Positions 24,061 through 37,189 of a DNA stretch of 64,000 bases are shown piece by piece. How positions within the stretch are numbered: the stretch's first letter is position 1; every line of letters starts with the position of its first letter. A program made the translations under genes and the position numbers. Source of the DNA: Hygrophila difformis (lineage: Eukaryota; Streptophyta; Magnoliopsida; Lamiales; Acanthaceae). Location: positions 5,265,310 through 5,329,309 of the forward strand of contig JAOANR010000006.1 in NCBI GenBank assembly GCA_030278955.1, given 5' to 3'. Under the pieces are notes generated by a model. That model had not been told where the DNA came from and ran no database searches. It saw only the letters and a list, made by a program, of their open reading frames with translations.

Positions 24061-25494
24061 TCCGAAAACACATCAATATGTTTAAAGTTGGGAAGCAGCT
24101 ATTGGAACCTAAACTACTGAGCCAAAATAAGAAACTGGAGTTATCAACAAAAAGAAGACATGTCCTGTACTGGCAAAATCAAATAATGCATGAATATCGT
24201 TCTGGCAATGGATTCCAGCAGAGGAAAAAAACACATGACCCATTTATGAAAAATGTAAAGTCAGTACTAAACTGTTTTAGTGCCCCCACAGTGATAAGAA
24301 AATGAACACACTCGTGAAAGAATGTATGATTTTTTCTGCTTTTTTTTTTTTTGAAAAAAAGTTTCCCACTAGGCCACTATCTTAATGTCGCAAGGTGATG
24401 AGGAAAAATAAAAACCAAAGCCCCATAATTAAGAATCTAAATTAAATATGTTAGGATTCTAGCCCATGAATATACAGATATATGCAACACTATTACACAA
24501 GGGAAGGTAACTTATCTTAAGCTTAAAGAACTTGTGTAAACTGACAAAGATTTGGAGGCCTCAAACTTAGATTCTCTGCATGATTTACCCTTATATGCAA
24601 CACTATGATATCTTATAAATGGCTAACCTTGGAAATGTCCGGGTTTGGTTTGGCTAATTTACCCTTATGTGCAGCTCCAATGCCGTCAATATTTGTACAA
24701 TTACGTCATTTAGGTAAAGTACGAATAATGTGCATCAAATAAACCTCGAGAGTAACAAGACATGCTTTACAAACCAACACCAATAACTCGCCTTAGGATA
24801 CTTTGAGGAGCGACTATGGTACAAAATTGCTTGACGACAGAGACTACTGAGGTTTGATGCCATGGATATTCCTCACAAACAGAAAAATAAATAAAAATAA
24901 GATGAATACCAAAACAAAGAATAAAAAGAAGAAAATTACAAGTTTCTAGGCCACAAACCAATAAGACACTGAAATGGACGAATATAGGAGGATCCAAACC
25001 AAACCAGCTCTTTTGCAAAGCATCCAACCTGAAATAATAACACATTAGACCATAGCTATTCTGATGAATATTATATTAAGATTAAGATGAAAATCATTCA
25101 AGATTAAGCAAGCAACAGCCATATAAATCGGGATGCCCATGTTTTTGAAGGTTGCTAATTCAATCTATGAAAGGTTGTCGGCAATTCATCCCTTTATGTC
25201 AATTCAATCTAGGAAAGGCTTCTAAAACCAATCCTCGCCTCTTTCTCTTGCATAACTTCTTCCAGCTACAACAGCAAAATTTCAATCTTTTATTGATAAA
25301 CAATAAAAGATGAGAACTGGGGTAAAAGAAGAGGAAGATGACACAAATTAGAGACAAGTATCATTACGAGTTACAACCTTTTTTAGTGCCTTAAAGGTTT
25401 TTGGGTAGATTGAAGTGCTAGCCTAGGGTCTAGAAGCAGCAACACCTACCGAAGACATGCTTTTCAAAATGAATATCTGTGACATTGACGGTGC

Positions 25495-25600
25495 AAAAAG
25501 GGACATTTCTGCCAGGCTGTCTCAGTCTCATGAGCTTCTCTACTAACGAACACTCCAATGATAGCATCTTGGTTCCTCACCTTGATTATAACAACCAAGT
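25495..25600 (-). pseudogene. Aminopeptidase C-terminal exon fragment, best preserved copy
   Basis: Minus strand reads VRNQDAIIGVFVSREAHETE and then TAWQK. It is closer to the functional family pattern than the copies at 21.1 and 33.0 kb, which carry RNRD and further changes. No exon encoding the following WxxI segment is joined to it. Confidence 0.75.
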
Positions 25601-26904
25601 CATAAATAGTAGCAAGTTAAAATTACATGAAAAAAAATATTATCATTTCGAGCTCAAAGTTAGCTCCAAAGATAACAGGAAAACTCAAAATTCGTGAATG
25701 ATTTCATTGTCTAGGAATGATGTAATTGAAATGTTCACGTGCTTGCAATGATGGGCCTGCACCACTGATTCATCTTTTCTCCTCACTGAGGTCAGTTTCT
25801 CGATAAACTTTCAGAACAGAAACATAGCCAGATTTCTCCATTTGCTTGCACAGTGATCACAGCAACAAACATTCCCTGTAAAACTGGGGGCAAAAAAGGG
25901 GGTGGAGGGTGCGGGGGAAGTTAGATCCAAATTATAGATTATATATAAAGTGTCTTCATAAGTCATAACCTTTTTCTCAAATTAGGAGGAAGAAAATGAC
26001 TTTCTGTCATCCAAAATTTCAAACCGCCTGTTTGCGTCATTTAGTATCATTACATGCCCAAACACAGGCAATGCCAAGTCTATCCATTTGCTTGCACTGT
26101 GATCACGACAAACATTGGCTGGAAAACTGGTGGAAGAAAAGGGAGGCGGGGGGTGGAAGTTAGATCCAAACTATAGATTATATATAAAGTGTCCTCATTC
26201 TTTTCAAGTAGGAAGAAAATGACTTTCTGTCATCCAAAATTTCGAACCGACTCTTTGCCTCATTTAGTATCGTTCCATGCCCACAGGCAATGCCAAGTCT
26301 CCCTGGTAACTGATTACTGATTTCCGTCCAGTGAACACCTATGCATTAACGATATGATAATGTACCATAATTCATACGAGGGTTTAGGGAACTCATTGCA
26401 TGATAACATACCATACTGGACTTCTTCTCAAAGTTTCTGGAGGCAAGGTCATTTTCAAATTTCACAATAAATTGAAACCTTAAGTCTGGTGATATTTTTG
26501 AATGTCTCTGCATCAATCATCATGCAAAATGTGTATACCTATTAATCAAAGCTCACTTACATACATTTGATTCTGGAGGAAATCGAAAAATGTACTATAC
26601 AGACTATAGAGATACATATTTTACACATTCATAGAAACCTTATGTCAGCTGATACATTTCAATGTTTCTGCCCCAATCATCACACAAAATGTGTGTAATG
26701 AACTAAACGTTTCATTCAAAGATCATTTCCATTTGATTCTTGAGTGAATCAAAATGAATTGTACAGACTACAGAGATATATATTCTACACATTCATTATT
26801 AGAAATGGGGTAATAATATTCAACAACTAATTTAAATAAGCAAATAGATGAGACCTCATTAAACATAGAATTAAAGTGGATCATCACTCACAGGTTAAAA
26901 AGCA

Positions 26905-27075
26905 CCCCGCTGAGATTTCAGCATTTGCATGTGCATCTGAGTAACCAATATCTTACAAGTTGCTAGCAGGCTCAACCCAATAAGGAAAAGCACCTCCTTC
27001 ACCTTGCATCAACCGGCTCAAACTGCATCACAGATATATTTTTCTGCTCATTATACTCATAGGGTTCTGACAATG
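26905..27075 (-). pseudogene. Aminopeptidase (APM1-like) exon fragment, copy 4
   Basis: Minus strand reads PYEYNEQKNISVMQFEPV followed by DA and then frame loss. It corresponds to the family segment between MKGFYRS and CWDEPAC. It lies in block B at the position equivalent to copy 2 in block A. Confidence 0.7.
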
Positions 27076-28809
27076 CATCAACATGTTTAAAGGATGAGAA
27101 AGAGCTAATGAAACCTGAACTACTCAGCCAAAATATAAAAAAAAAACTGGATTTATCAACAAAAAGTAAGAAATGTCCCCATCAGTGTAAATCTTGAACC
27201 TTGTGCTGGCAAAATCAAATAATGCTTAAAGATCTTTCAGACAATGGATTCATCACTGCTCTGATGAATCATCTTATAGATTCACAGTCTAGCCCTCTTT
27301 TCTGTCCACTTTTGGTGTTTAGTTTTTTGTTCTAGAAGCTTTTCCTGCTCCATCATATGTGTTTAATTTCCAAATAACACAAATATTCAGAATTTAATGA
27401 AAATGACTTGAGGAGAAATTATAAACCGAGAACCCACTGCCCCACAACCATAGAAACTGGGGATGTTCATGTTTTTGAAGGTTGCCAATTCAATCTAGGA
27501 AAGGTCCTGCTCCATTATATGTGATTAATATCCAAATAACACAAATATTCTTAATGAAATTCAGAATTTAATGAAAATGACTTGAGAAGAAATTATCACC
27601 AGAAACCCACTGCCCCACAACCATAGAAACCGGGGATGTCCATGTTTTTGAAGATTGCCATTTCAATCTAGGAAAGGTTGTCGGCAATTCAGCCTTTTAT
27701 CAATTCAATCTCAAACGGCTTCTAAAACAAACACTCGCTCTTTCGGTTGCATAGCTTCTTCTAGCTACACACCAACACAATTTCAATCTTTTGAGTTTTG
27801 ATACCACTCCACCAAAGAAACATGGGACATTGCGGAATAACAACACTGCCTTTTATTGTTAAAGGACCTATTATTATTACATGAGAAGCACAAAAAATAA
27901 CTCAAGAAACCAAGTAATTTATCAAAGAAACACAAAAGTGTAAAAGACAAATAATAAATAAAAAAATCGTAAACCAAGAACTAGGAGGCCGTATTTTAGA
28001 ATAACAAATGTTTTTAAATATTTTTCTATTAAAAAGTCAAGATACCAAGAAACCGACGATCACCCACGAAAATCCTGACACCTTGAATTACGAACCAGAA
28101 TTTTTCGTAAATCCGAACCTTGAATCCAGCAAGAACACCATCCATCCTTGGAAGAATCGTCGATCGTAAGGGACAAGAAAATCAAGAATTCGTCAGAATT
28201 TGTTTTCTTTTAGATTAAAAATCCAAATCAAGAAATCTTCAAGAAAATCAAGATTCTATATACGGACAAGAAAAATCAAGAATTATCACAGGACTGAAAT
28301 CATTTACATTTTTTTTATTAACCGACGATCATCCAAGAAAATCCCGACACCTTCAATCACGAACCAGAATTTTTCATAAATCACGAACCTTGAATCCAAC
28401 AAGAAAATCCCGACGCCGTCCATCCTTGGAAGAATCGTCGATTGTATAGGACAAGAAAATAAAAAAATCATCAGAAACTGTTTTCTTTTAAATTTAAAAT
28501 CAAAATCAAGAAATCTTCAAGAAAATCAAGATTTTATATACGGACAAGAAAAATCAATAATTATCACACGACGAAATCAAAGATTGAAAAGCGGTATCAA
28601 TTTTGTTTCTTTTAAACTGTTCTGTTCTTTTCTTCCAAATTCGTAATTGTTTCAGGCACCAAGCCGAATGAGCTTTGGGAGCAAAAACAAACAAACACAG
28701 AAAGTTAGGGAGATAAAGGGCTGAAGGTTGAGAGAAAACTGACAAGGAATAAAAGAGAGAAAAAAACAAGAAAAAGAAAATAATAGAGGAGCAACTGCTG
28801 ACGGAATGC

Positions 28810-28935
28810 ATAATGCGTGGTAGCCTCTTTTATAGGCAAAGGAAGCTATTCATTCCAACGGTCATAATATTATTGGGCTGGGCTGGGATGAACTGAACTG
28901 GGCTTGTGGGCCATTTTTCTAGGCCTAAAACTAAA
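28810..28935 (-). promoter_or_regulatory. Promoter-like cassette, copy B
   Basis: Minus strand: GGCCTAG and GGCCCA motifs near 28905-28925, repeated AGCCCA motifs, a CCCAATAATATT box (near 28870-28880) and TATAAA (28833-28828) in CCTATAAAAGAGG. A C/T-rich leader-like run follows. The arrangement is the same as in copies A and C. Confidence 0.6.
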
Positions 28936-28997
28936 AGAACCTTGATTGGGATGAGATTTCAAGGTCCAACTTAATTTGAGCCCGGAGATGACTGCTA

Positions 28998-29621
28998 GAG
29001 CATCTCCAATAGCCAATAATACACTCAAACCCATTTTACAATAAATATCACATCAAATAATAATTCATCTAACCATTTACACTAAACTCAAACTCAAAAG
29101 AATATTCTCTATATATTCTTTCTCATACAAATTTATTTATCTTTTCAAGCATACCCATCATTTTTTATAAATTATACATTAACCCACACAAATTCAATAC
29201 TCATTAATTATGCCAATATAATTTAGTTATCTTTATGTTTAAATTTTTTTATAAAATAAAATTCTTAAAAACCAAAAAAAAAACTTAAAATTTTTAATCT
29301 AATTAGATATAAAGTAAATTTAATAAAAAAAAATTTGTATAAATTATAAAATTATTGATCATAATACAAAATTAGAAAAAAAAAATTGTCTTCTATTTTT
29401 AAATTAATATGTTATTAAATTTGCAATAATTTGAGGGATGAAATTGCAATTTGAGTATTTACTATTCATAAACCTATATCACTTTTTGTAATTAAATTAA
29501 TTGCAATTTCATCCCTCAAATTATTGCAAATTTAATAACGTAAAATAGGTTTGGTTTTAGGGTATTATTGGAGAGAAGATGTCGATCCATTTTAGGTTTT
29601 AGTGTACCATTGGAGATGACC
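28998..29621. mobile_element. PIF/Harbinger-like MITE (about 620 bp)
   Basis: Ends are inverted: the left end reads GAGCATCTCCAATAG and the right end, reverse-complemented, GGTCATCTCCAATGG. Flanking trinucleotides are CTA (left) and TTA (right), compatible with a mutated 3-bp TTA-type target duplication. Inside is a second inverted repeat centred near 29470 (TTTGCAATAATTTGAGGGAT against its reverse complement). There is no coding capacity and the interior is very AT-rich. Superfamily assignment rests on end sequence and target size only. Confidence 0.65.
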
Positions 29622-29696
29622 TTACAAAGAAAGAAACGTAAGAAAGAAATCAGATAAAGCCGTTCCAAGTAATAGACAGATTCAAGGCTACCTTAC

Positions 29697-29957
29697 CAAC
29701 AGTGGAGAAAACTGAATCAGGTTTGATAGAAACTTCGGCGGCATTGAGGACGACGGACTATGTTTCTGAAACAGCAGACGGAGATTTGTACGGTGCTGGA
29801 GAACTAACTGCGTTGAGACCAAGTATGAGTTTGAGATCATAACGTTTAGGCATTGCAAACTTTGGCAGCCACAGGCTCACAGATGGCCTCCTAATAGCAG
29901 CTATTCGCGAGTGATTTTTGAGCCCCATCATTGTCGTCTTTCCTGCTTCCATCGACA
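29697..29957 (-). pseudogene. Exon 1 of a broken M1 aminopeptidase (APM1-like)
   Basis: The minus strand from ATG 29957 reads MSMEAGKTT..., then LPKFAMPKRYDLKLILGL, the start of the N-terminal domain in plant APM1. After SAVSET comes an in-frame TAG, then SVVLNAAEVSIKPDSVF and a GTAAGG donor at 29696-29691. In functional proteins the stop position is a Lys or Arg (DTKF/DTRF context). So the exon is recognisable along its length and keeps a good donor, but has a premature stop at about residue 67. No exon encoding the GAMEN or HExxH zinc-binding motifs is visible downstream. Confidence 0.85.
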
Positions 29958-30668
29958 TAAATTATAATCATAATTGATACATATGAAAGATAATGCACAT
30001 GGATATTTTATGATAGCACCTTTCTGTTCACAAAAGCCAACAAAGTTCTTCAGCCATGGCTTGGCCAGCGAGATCAATTACCGCCTTTGATTTCTACATT
30101 ACCGCCTGTCATTACTTTGAAATTCTCACTTCTACGCTTACAACTATGAATGAAATCTAAATTAAGCAATAAAAATTAGAACAAAATCACTGAATTTAAA
30201 CAATTACCGCCTTCCTGGCTGAATCATCTTTTGATTCTTCCCATTTCCTGTCATCTCAAAACCCAAAGAAAGTGGTTCAACATAATTAATAACAAAGATA
30301 GTAGGAAAATGTTGGATATGGTCATTATGCACAACATGTAATTGGCTATGGTCATTTCAAAAGCATGCCTTGTGATTTGCAGTACTGAGTGAGGCCTAAA
30401 AAAACCAAATAGAATTTCAAGGATCTAGAATACAAAAGAATTATTTAGAAGAAAGAATACTGTACAAACTTTTTATAGATAAAAAAATTGATTATCATTG
30501 CAGCTCAAGGAAAGCCTATAGATTCTGAAAAAAGAAATAGATATATACTGTATCAAAGAAATAAAAGGAAGTACAGGAAATGGCTAATGTAATTGATAAT
30601 TGATATGGAAGTAATTGCCACCATCGACGCTGATTATTACGCTTTCAGGCAAACCATCTTTTTATATA

Positions 30669-30928
30669 CTCCCTCCGTTTTTATAGGAATGCAACACTCC
30701 ACTATTTTACACTATTCACAGTTCAACAATGATTCAAGTTTTTGTTATAGTTATATAAGAAAAAACATAATCAATTGATATCTTGTTAGTTTCGTCTAAA
30801 CTTGTGGTTTTCAAATATCAACCTTTTATAATTTTTACTTGTGTACAATTTAAGTTATTAATCGTTGAAAACATGCATCGGCATGCATGCCAGTTATAAA
30901 TGTTGCATTCCTATAAAAACGGAGGGAG
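30669..30928. mobile_element. Stowaway-type MITE (260 bp)
   Basis: The terminal inverted repeats CTCCCTCCGTTTTTATAGGA / TCCTATAAAAACGGAGGGAG are nearly perfect over about 28 bases. The left flank is TA; the right is TG, one change from the expected TA duplication. Non-coding. Confidence 0.85.
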
Positions 30929-32540
30929 TGGTAAAAAAGAGAGTTGGATTAGGAAGGGGAATTCAGTACTCATAGGAGACAATATTCAATCATCTTTGCA
31001 AGGTAAAGTTCATGATAATCATATGACAGGGATAAAGAAGCACTATAGCAAGAAACACAGAGAGAAGAAATGAAAATGCGTTAAAGTGCTCCAAGAAATA
31101 TGCACTCCAGTCTGACTGGAAGGCGCACAAGAAGACCTGTGGGACCCGGGAGTAAAAGTGTGACTGTGGCATCATTTTCTCAAGGTATGGCTTTTTGTTT
31201 CCTGAATTCAAACATCATGAAAAAAGGCTTTTGGCTGGCCCTGGTTTCATATACACAGGAGGGACAGTGCTCACAGGGCAGTCTGCAATGCCTTGGCTGA
31301 AGAAACAGCAAAGTGAATCAGGGAATAATGGGAATGCCCCAAATGGCTGATTTAATTCTACAATTAGCAACAAGTAAACAACAACTAGAAGAAACAAAGT
31401 TCTAATGTTTTCCTCTATTCAACATAATGCATAATCTATTGTGATCTATTTCTACATTGCTTGCAGAATTCCAACTACATTATGTAGATAATACCCATTT
31501 CATTCAAGTCAGACACAAGGGTAAGTAAGCTAATCATTTACATTTATTTCAGTAAAACAATCAAGAAACAACATTTGTAGTAAATTCTAACCAAACCATC
31601 GCGCCATTGGGCGAGAACGCTCGAAAAGATCAGCGTCCAGTGCCACCGTTCCTTGCTCCATTCACACAAGACATCCTCCAAGCACATACATGATGTTTAA
31701 TTCTTGAAAAAATAGGAGGAAAGAATATTATAAAAATTCAAACCAGATTACTTAAAACCATGGTTACCTGTGTCTCAATCATCAACTGAATGATTGACTA
31801 AGGATGAATGACGATCTCAGTGTCATTATAATCAGCCTGCCATACAGATAGTGAGCTTCAATAACTCTAGACCCTGTCGAGAAGAAAAATGAGCTACTTG
31901 TACACACAAAACAACAGATGTTTGGCCACTCAGCTGCTCCAACACCTAATTAAAGTGTTTTTCATTAGAAATAATATGCAAATAGAGCACAGTGGTTTAC
32001 AGCTAAATGGCTACCGAGAACCCTCTTTATATATCCCACAGTCAAATAATCTTCAACTTCATCAACGAATTTCTTAAATAACAATGGTTGGAGAAATTAT
32101 TGGGTATTTTTTCCTTTCAATTGATAATAGATCACAACCTTGTGCTTTCTCGTTGAGATAAAAGTATTTGCTGGTAACAAAATTAGAACAATCAACTTCA
32201 TAATTATTAATGCTTCATCCAGGGGGAATTTATAAATTGTACCATCACATGGATGAGAATCAATACTGATTCGTTCATACATAGTCGGATTGTCCCACTT
32301 GGATTACATGAAGATAAGCAAATAAGTATTCACGATGAATGAGGAAAATTACCAATCAGATCTAAATCCCTTGAGAATACACATTAAAAATACCATTCTT
32401 TAAGGCAAAAATAGCCGCAGCACCACAAGATATATATCCATCCTCTTTACAAGATCATATATAATTGCACAAATGATCAAAATCTGATCCAGAGCACTAA
32501 ATTCGAAAACAAACTTCACAGATACACTCAACGCTTGGAG
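30929..32540. other. Spacer with unassigned sequence
   Basis: About 1.6 kb between the MITE and block C. Minus-strand stretches at 31590-31690 and 31050-31300 have GC-richer, exon-like composition but contain stops, and I recognise no family. Nothing else supportable. Confidence 0.4.
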
Positions 32541-32799
32541 AGTCAAGACCCGAACAATAGACAACAACACAGAATAAAACATACCAAACACAAGAAATCG
32601 AACCAGATTGAACACAATTAACATGAACAAAATCAATCAAAGTCTCCCAAACAAAAGAATCTACAACAACAAATAATTTTCAAAGTCAATAAAACAGATA
32701 TCAAAATAAAGAACAAGTACTATCATGATCTTTTTGAGTGCTTTAAGATTTGAAGGAATTCAAGTGCTAGGGCCTAGGAGAACCGACACCTACCGGAGA

Positions 32800-33085
32800 C
32801 ACATCTGCATGGATGAACCCAGCGACTATGAATCCAGCTCATAAGTTTCGCAGATATGATCCCAGTTGGCCCGTAAACCATCCTTAAACTTTTCTCGTAA
32901 ATCTCTGTGCCATTGACGGAGCAGAAAATGAAGTATTTCGGACAGCATGGAATAGAAATTTCTACTTTCGTAGGAAACAACATAAATTTACTCTCAACCA
33001 ATTCAAGGCTGTCACAGTCTCATGAGCTGCCCTACTAACAAACATTCCAATAATAGCATCTCGGTTCCTAAAGAATATTATCATG
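32800..33085 (-). pseudogene. Aminopeptidase C-terminal exon fragments (two exons)
   Basis: Minus strand first gives FRNRDAIIGMFVSRAAHETV and TALNWLR (33085-32990). After about 90 intron-like bases it gives FKDGLRANWDHICETYELDS and a stop. The second piece matches the ENWDHIxKTxGSGFL segment that follows in plant M1 aminopeptidases. The pair is collinear with the functional gene but ends in a premature stop. Confidence 0.75.
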
Positions 33086-33584
33086 TCCGGCTCAAGATTA
33101 GCTCCAAAAATAACAGAAAGTCACAAATATTTGTGAATGATTTCATTGTCTCAGCCAAAGAAGCAATCGACACTCAAGGAGTAATAAAATTCAATCATAC
33201 CTTTCTCATGCATTCAAGCACCTCAAAGAGTCACTTCAAATTTGAGAATCAGTTGCTCTTGTTCCACTTCTCAAAATTGGCCCAAAAAATAAACCTGCCT
33301 AATAACAAGCTAGTGAGTGACAAAATGCAAAAAAGTAAGGTCAGTACTAAACTGTCAAAGAATTCATAGATGGATGCAGAAAGAAGTCCTAAAATTATTC
33401 AAAGATGTAGAAGCATGCTGAAAGAAATCCTAAAATTATTCAAAGGTGTACCTCACAAATTTATTTATGAAGCTGTTTCAGACATTACACCAAATTGCAG
33501 CTTGAAAAGATGGATGCAATAACAAATCCAGATCAAACTCTGACAAATACAATGAGTACTCTATAAAGTATAAATGACATGCAT

Positions 33585-33665
33585 ACTGCCTTCTATGAAA
33601 ACCTTCATTTGATCATTCAGTGTCCCCAAGTATTCAATGTTAAACCCCAAACGTCAATTGCCAAA
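33585..33665 (-). pseudogene. Aminopeptidase exon fragment (TLNDQMK segment)
   Basis: Minus strand reads NIEYLGTLNDQMKVF, close to the family's NGxLNDxMKGFYRS. A one-base loss after MK shifts the frame relative to the 21.8-kb copy (MKGFHRRQY). It lies downstream of the AVTQFEP exon, although that exon follows it in a working gene. Confidence 0.65.
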
Positions 33666-35639
33666 GCAATAGATTGATATATGTAGAAAAGAATGGACAT
33701 ACCATGACAAAAATTTGAAATGAGCTTCCAGCTCAAAATTGTGAATCGACCCATATTCCACAAGTACTTGAATCATTATTTATCCCAGGTGTATTGGATT
33801 AGAAAAGCTCTGATCATTTATCTGCTTATGGGATTCCCAACACTCTCCTTCAAGCCCACAGCAATCTCAGTTGTATTAGATTAGAAAAGCTCTGATCCTT
33901 TATCTGATTATGGGATTCCCAACACTCTCCTTCAAGCCACCATGGCAATCTCATCATCTTCATAGTGCATGCATGAACAGAATCAAACACCTAAAGGTTT
34001 CAGAAAATAATATTTAATTCAACGGTAAAAACCATTAAGAATTCAAATTCTGAGATATGAATTTCAGGCAAAAATTTTAATATACCACTGGCTTCTAAAT
34101 TTATTATGTGCAAGATACTTTACACCTTGACAAAGATGTTGCTCACTTTTGATTCATTTAACCCATGCTGCGTTCATGTGATGCACTCACTCAAGGACCT
34201 TGCAAAGTATGACTTTATTCTACTTGCAAAAAGCAGCTCAACTTCTTCAGCCTTCTCGTAAGATGTGAACTGTGGAAAATAGGGGAACAGGTCAGAAATT
34301 AGAGACAAGTATAATCATGACCTTATTGTCTGCCTTAAGATTTTAGGAAATTGAAGTGCCAGGGCCTGAAACCAGAGACAAGTATTATCATTGTCTTGGC
34401 ATGAAGCAATTTGACTTGAAAGGTGATATTCTTCAATTATTATGGCATACAAGTCATAATACATGCTTGCAATGATCGTATTTTCTCCTCACTTTCTTCA
34501 TAAACTTTCAGAACAGAAAAAAAAAAAAAAAAAAACAGCTCAACTTCTTGATCCTTCTCTTAAGATGAGTACTGCGGAAAAATAGGGGAACAACCCACAA
34601 ATTAGAGACAAGTATATCATGATTTTTTGAGTGACTTAAAGGTTTTAGGAAACTGAAATGCCAGGACCTGAAATTAGAGACAAGTATATTATCATTGTTG
34701 TGGCATCATTGTTGTGGCATGAAGCAATTTAACCTGAAAGGTGATATTCAATTATTAGGCATACAAATCAAAATACACGCTTGCAATGATAGTGTTTTCT
34801 CCTCAGAGTCAGTTTCTCGATAAGCTTTCAGAACAGAAACCTAGCTAGATCTCTCAATTTGCTTGCATTCTGATCATAGCAAAAAACATTGCCTGGAAAA
34901 CTGGGGGAAAAAAGGGTTATCAGCCAAATGGAGAAAGTTAGATCCAGATTATGGATTATATATAAGGTGTCCTCATAACCTTTCTCAAAACAGGAGGAAG
35001 ACAAATCAGTTTCTGTCATCCAAAATTTCGAACTGCCTGTTTGCCTCATCTAGTGTTGTTTCATGCCCAAAGCCCCAAACACAGGTAATGCCAAGTCTCC
35101 TGGTAGGGAATGAAACAACAGTCATTTGTTTTATCACTAGTGTCAGAACAAAGAGCTATTGGTATCAATTACTGATTTCAGAACACCTATGCATTAACCA
35201 TATGATAATGTTCAATAATGCATACAAGGGTTTTGAGTATTCATTGCATGATAACATTCCATATTGGACATCTCCTCAAAGTTGGGTCATTTTAAAATTT
35301 CACAATAATTTGAACACCTATACATTTCAATGTTTCTGTCCCAATCATCATATGCAAAATGTGTATACAGTGAACTGAACTTTTCAATCAAAACTCATTT
35401 ACATTTGATTCCATAGGGAATCAAAATGTATAATTGTATAGAGTACAGACTACAGAGATATATATTCTACACATTAAATAATATTCTAGAACTAATTAAA
35501 ATAAGCAAACAAATGAAGCTAGTCCAAATAGACCTCATTAAACATAGAATTAAAGCAGATAATCATTCTCCGGATAAAAAGCACCACTGAGACTTCAGCA
35601 TTTGCATGTACATCCGAGTAACCAATACCTTGCAAGTTG

Positions 35640-35750
35640 CGAGCAGGCTCAACCCAATAGGAAAAGCACCACCTTGCATCAACTGGCTCAAACTGCGTCA
35701 CAGCTATATCTTTCTGCTCAGTATGCTCATAGGTTCCTGAGAATGCGCAT
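35640..35750 (-). pseudogene. Aminopeptidase (APM1-like) exon fragment, copy 5, best preserved
   Basis: Minus strand reads GTYEHTEQKDIAVTQFEP and VDARWCFSYWVEPARNLQ, preceded by an acceptor-like CTCAG. The family reads [35 protein letters not shown]. Substitutions hit the conserved Arg-Cys and Cys-Trp-Asp positions, and the exon is not joined to partners encoding GAMEN or HExxH. Confidence 0.82.
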
Positions 35751-35905
35751 CAACATGTTTAAAGGAGGGGATTTGGGAAGGATCAAAATAAGAAACTGGA
35801 GTTATCAACAAAAAGTAAGACATGTCCCCATCAGAATAGAACTTGAACCTCGTACTGGTAAAATCAAATAATGCATAAAGATCTTTCAGACAATGGATTC
35901 CAGCA

Positions 35906-36003
35906 AAAAAAAAACCAAAAAAAAAAACCGGAAAAAAAAAAAAAAAACAACCAAGAAACCAAAACCAAAAACAAAAAAAAATACAAAAAACAAAAAACAA
36001 AAT
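35906..36003. repeat. A-rich low-complexity tract
   Basis: About 100 bases of nearly pure A with scattered C and G (patterns such as AACCAAAAAC). It replaces sequence present in blocks A and B at the equivalent position. Confidence 0.7.
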
Positions 36004-37161
36004 CATCACTGGTCTGATGATTCATCTTATTCATTCACTTTCTAGCCCTCTTTTTCACCCACTTTTGGAGTTTAGCTTTTATGTTCTGGTCTTCTGGAAG
36101 CTATCCCCGCTCCATCATATGTGTTTAATTTCCAAAAACACAAATATTCTATTTGAAATTCAGAATTTAATGAAAATGACTTGAGGATAAACTATCACGG
36201 GAAACCCACTGCCCCACATTTACACCTTCCTCCATGTATTTTTTCTTGCTTGAAAAGGGGAAAAACAAACGAAATTAGAATATGAAGACATAATTCCACC
36301 GTATCAAAAGAATTTATAGAAGTTGATTTAGTGGCATTGAAAGTTTCTTAGTTCTCAGAGACTCTTATCATCGGCGTCTATGCCCTATGGCTGGTGAACA
36401 GATTCAAAATCCAAAGAGTACCCAGAAATATCCTGTGCCACAGCATGATATTAAACCATCAGCAATCACTCGTCAGAGCAAAGATTTAGAGGCATTTGAG
36501 GGCCTGTCAGATGTGCAGCTCCAGTGACAACATCTGCACAGTTACCAAAAACATAATTTGAAATTTAGGGTGAGTGAGCACATATCGTGTGTATCAAATA
36601 CACTTAAAGAGCAAAAGGACAAGCTCTACAAAGCAACACCAATAGCTTGCCTGGGATACCTGGGAGGAGGGATAATGGTACATAATTTCTTGATGTAAGA
36701 GAACTACTGAGGTTTGTTGCCATTTACATCCACCACATAATTAGGAAAATTATAGCAAAAAAGAATATAAAGCAGAAAAATTATCCAAACAAAACCAGCT
36801 TTTTCGCAAAGCATCCAACCTGAAGTAACAACACATTAGACCATAGCTCTTCTTATGAACATTATATTAAAATTAAGATGAAAATTATTGTAGATTAAGC
36901 AGCAAGCCACAACCATAGAAACCGGGTTGTCCATGTTTTTTAAGTTTGACAATTCAATCTAGGAAAGGTTATCGGCAATTCAGCTTCTATTTCAATTCAA
37001 TCTAGGGACGGTTTCTTCTTTCTGTTGCATAGCTTCTTATAGCTACACCAACACAATTTCAATCTTCTGTGATACCACTCCACCAAAAAAACGTGGGACA
37101 TTGCAGAGTATCAACTTGCCTTTTATCATACGTACTACTATCACATGTAACCCACCCAAGT

Positions 37162-37189
37162 TGAGAGAGAGAGAGAGAGAGAGAGAGAA
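37162..37189. repeat. GA dinucleotide microsatellite
   Basis: An uninterrupted run of about 14 GA units inside block C, absent from the equivalent positions in blocks A and B. Confidence 0.85.

Larger units (their letters stand above)
20715..29960 (-). repeat. Duplicated block B of the decayed aminopeptidase region
   Basis: This is the longest copy. Its left part (20720-23500) matches 32540-35120 of block C, and its right part (23030-28930) matches block A and 34560-38100 of block C. It has internal duplications, for example two copies of the QFEPVDARW exon and two of the RNQDAIIG exon. It ends on the right with an exon 1 copy (29697-29957), separated from the promoter-like cassette by an inserted MITE. 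Confidence 0.75.
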
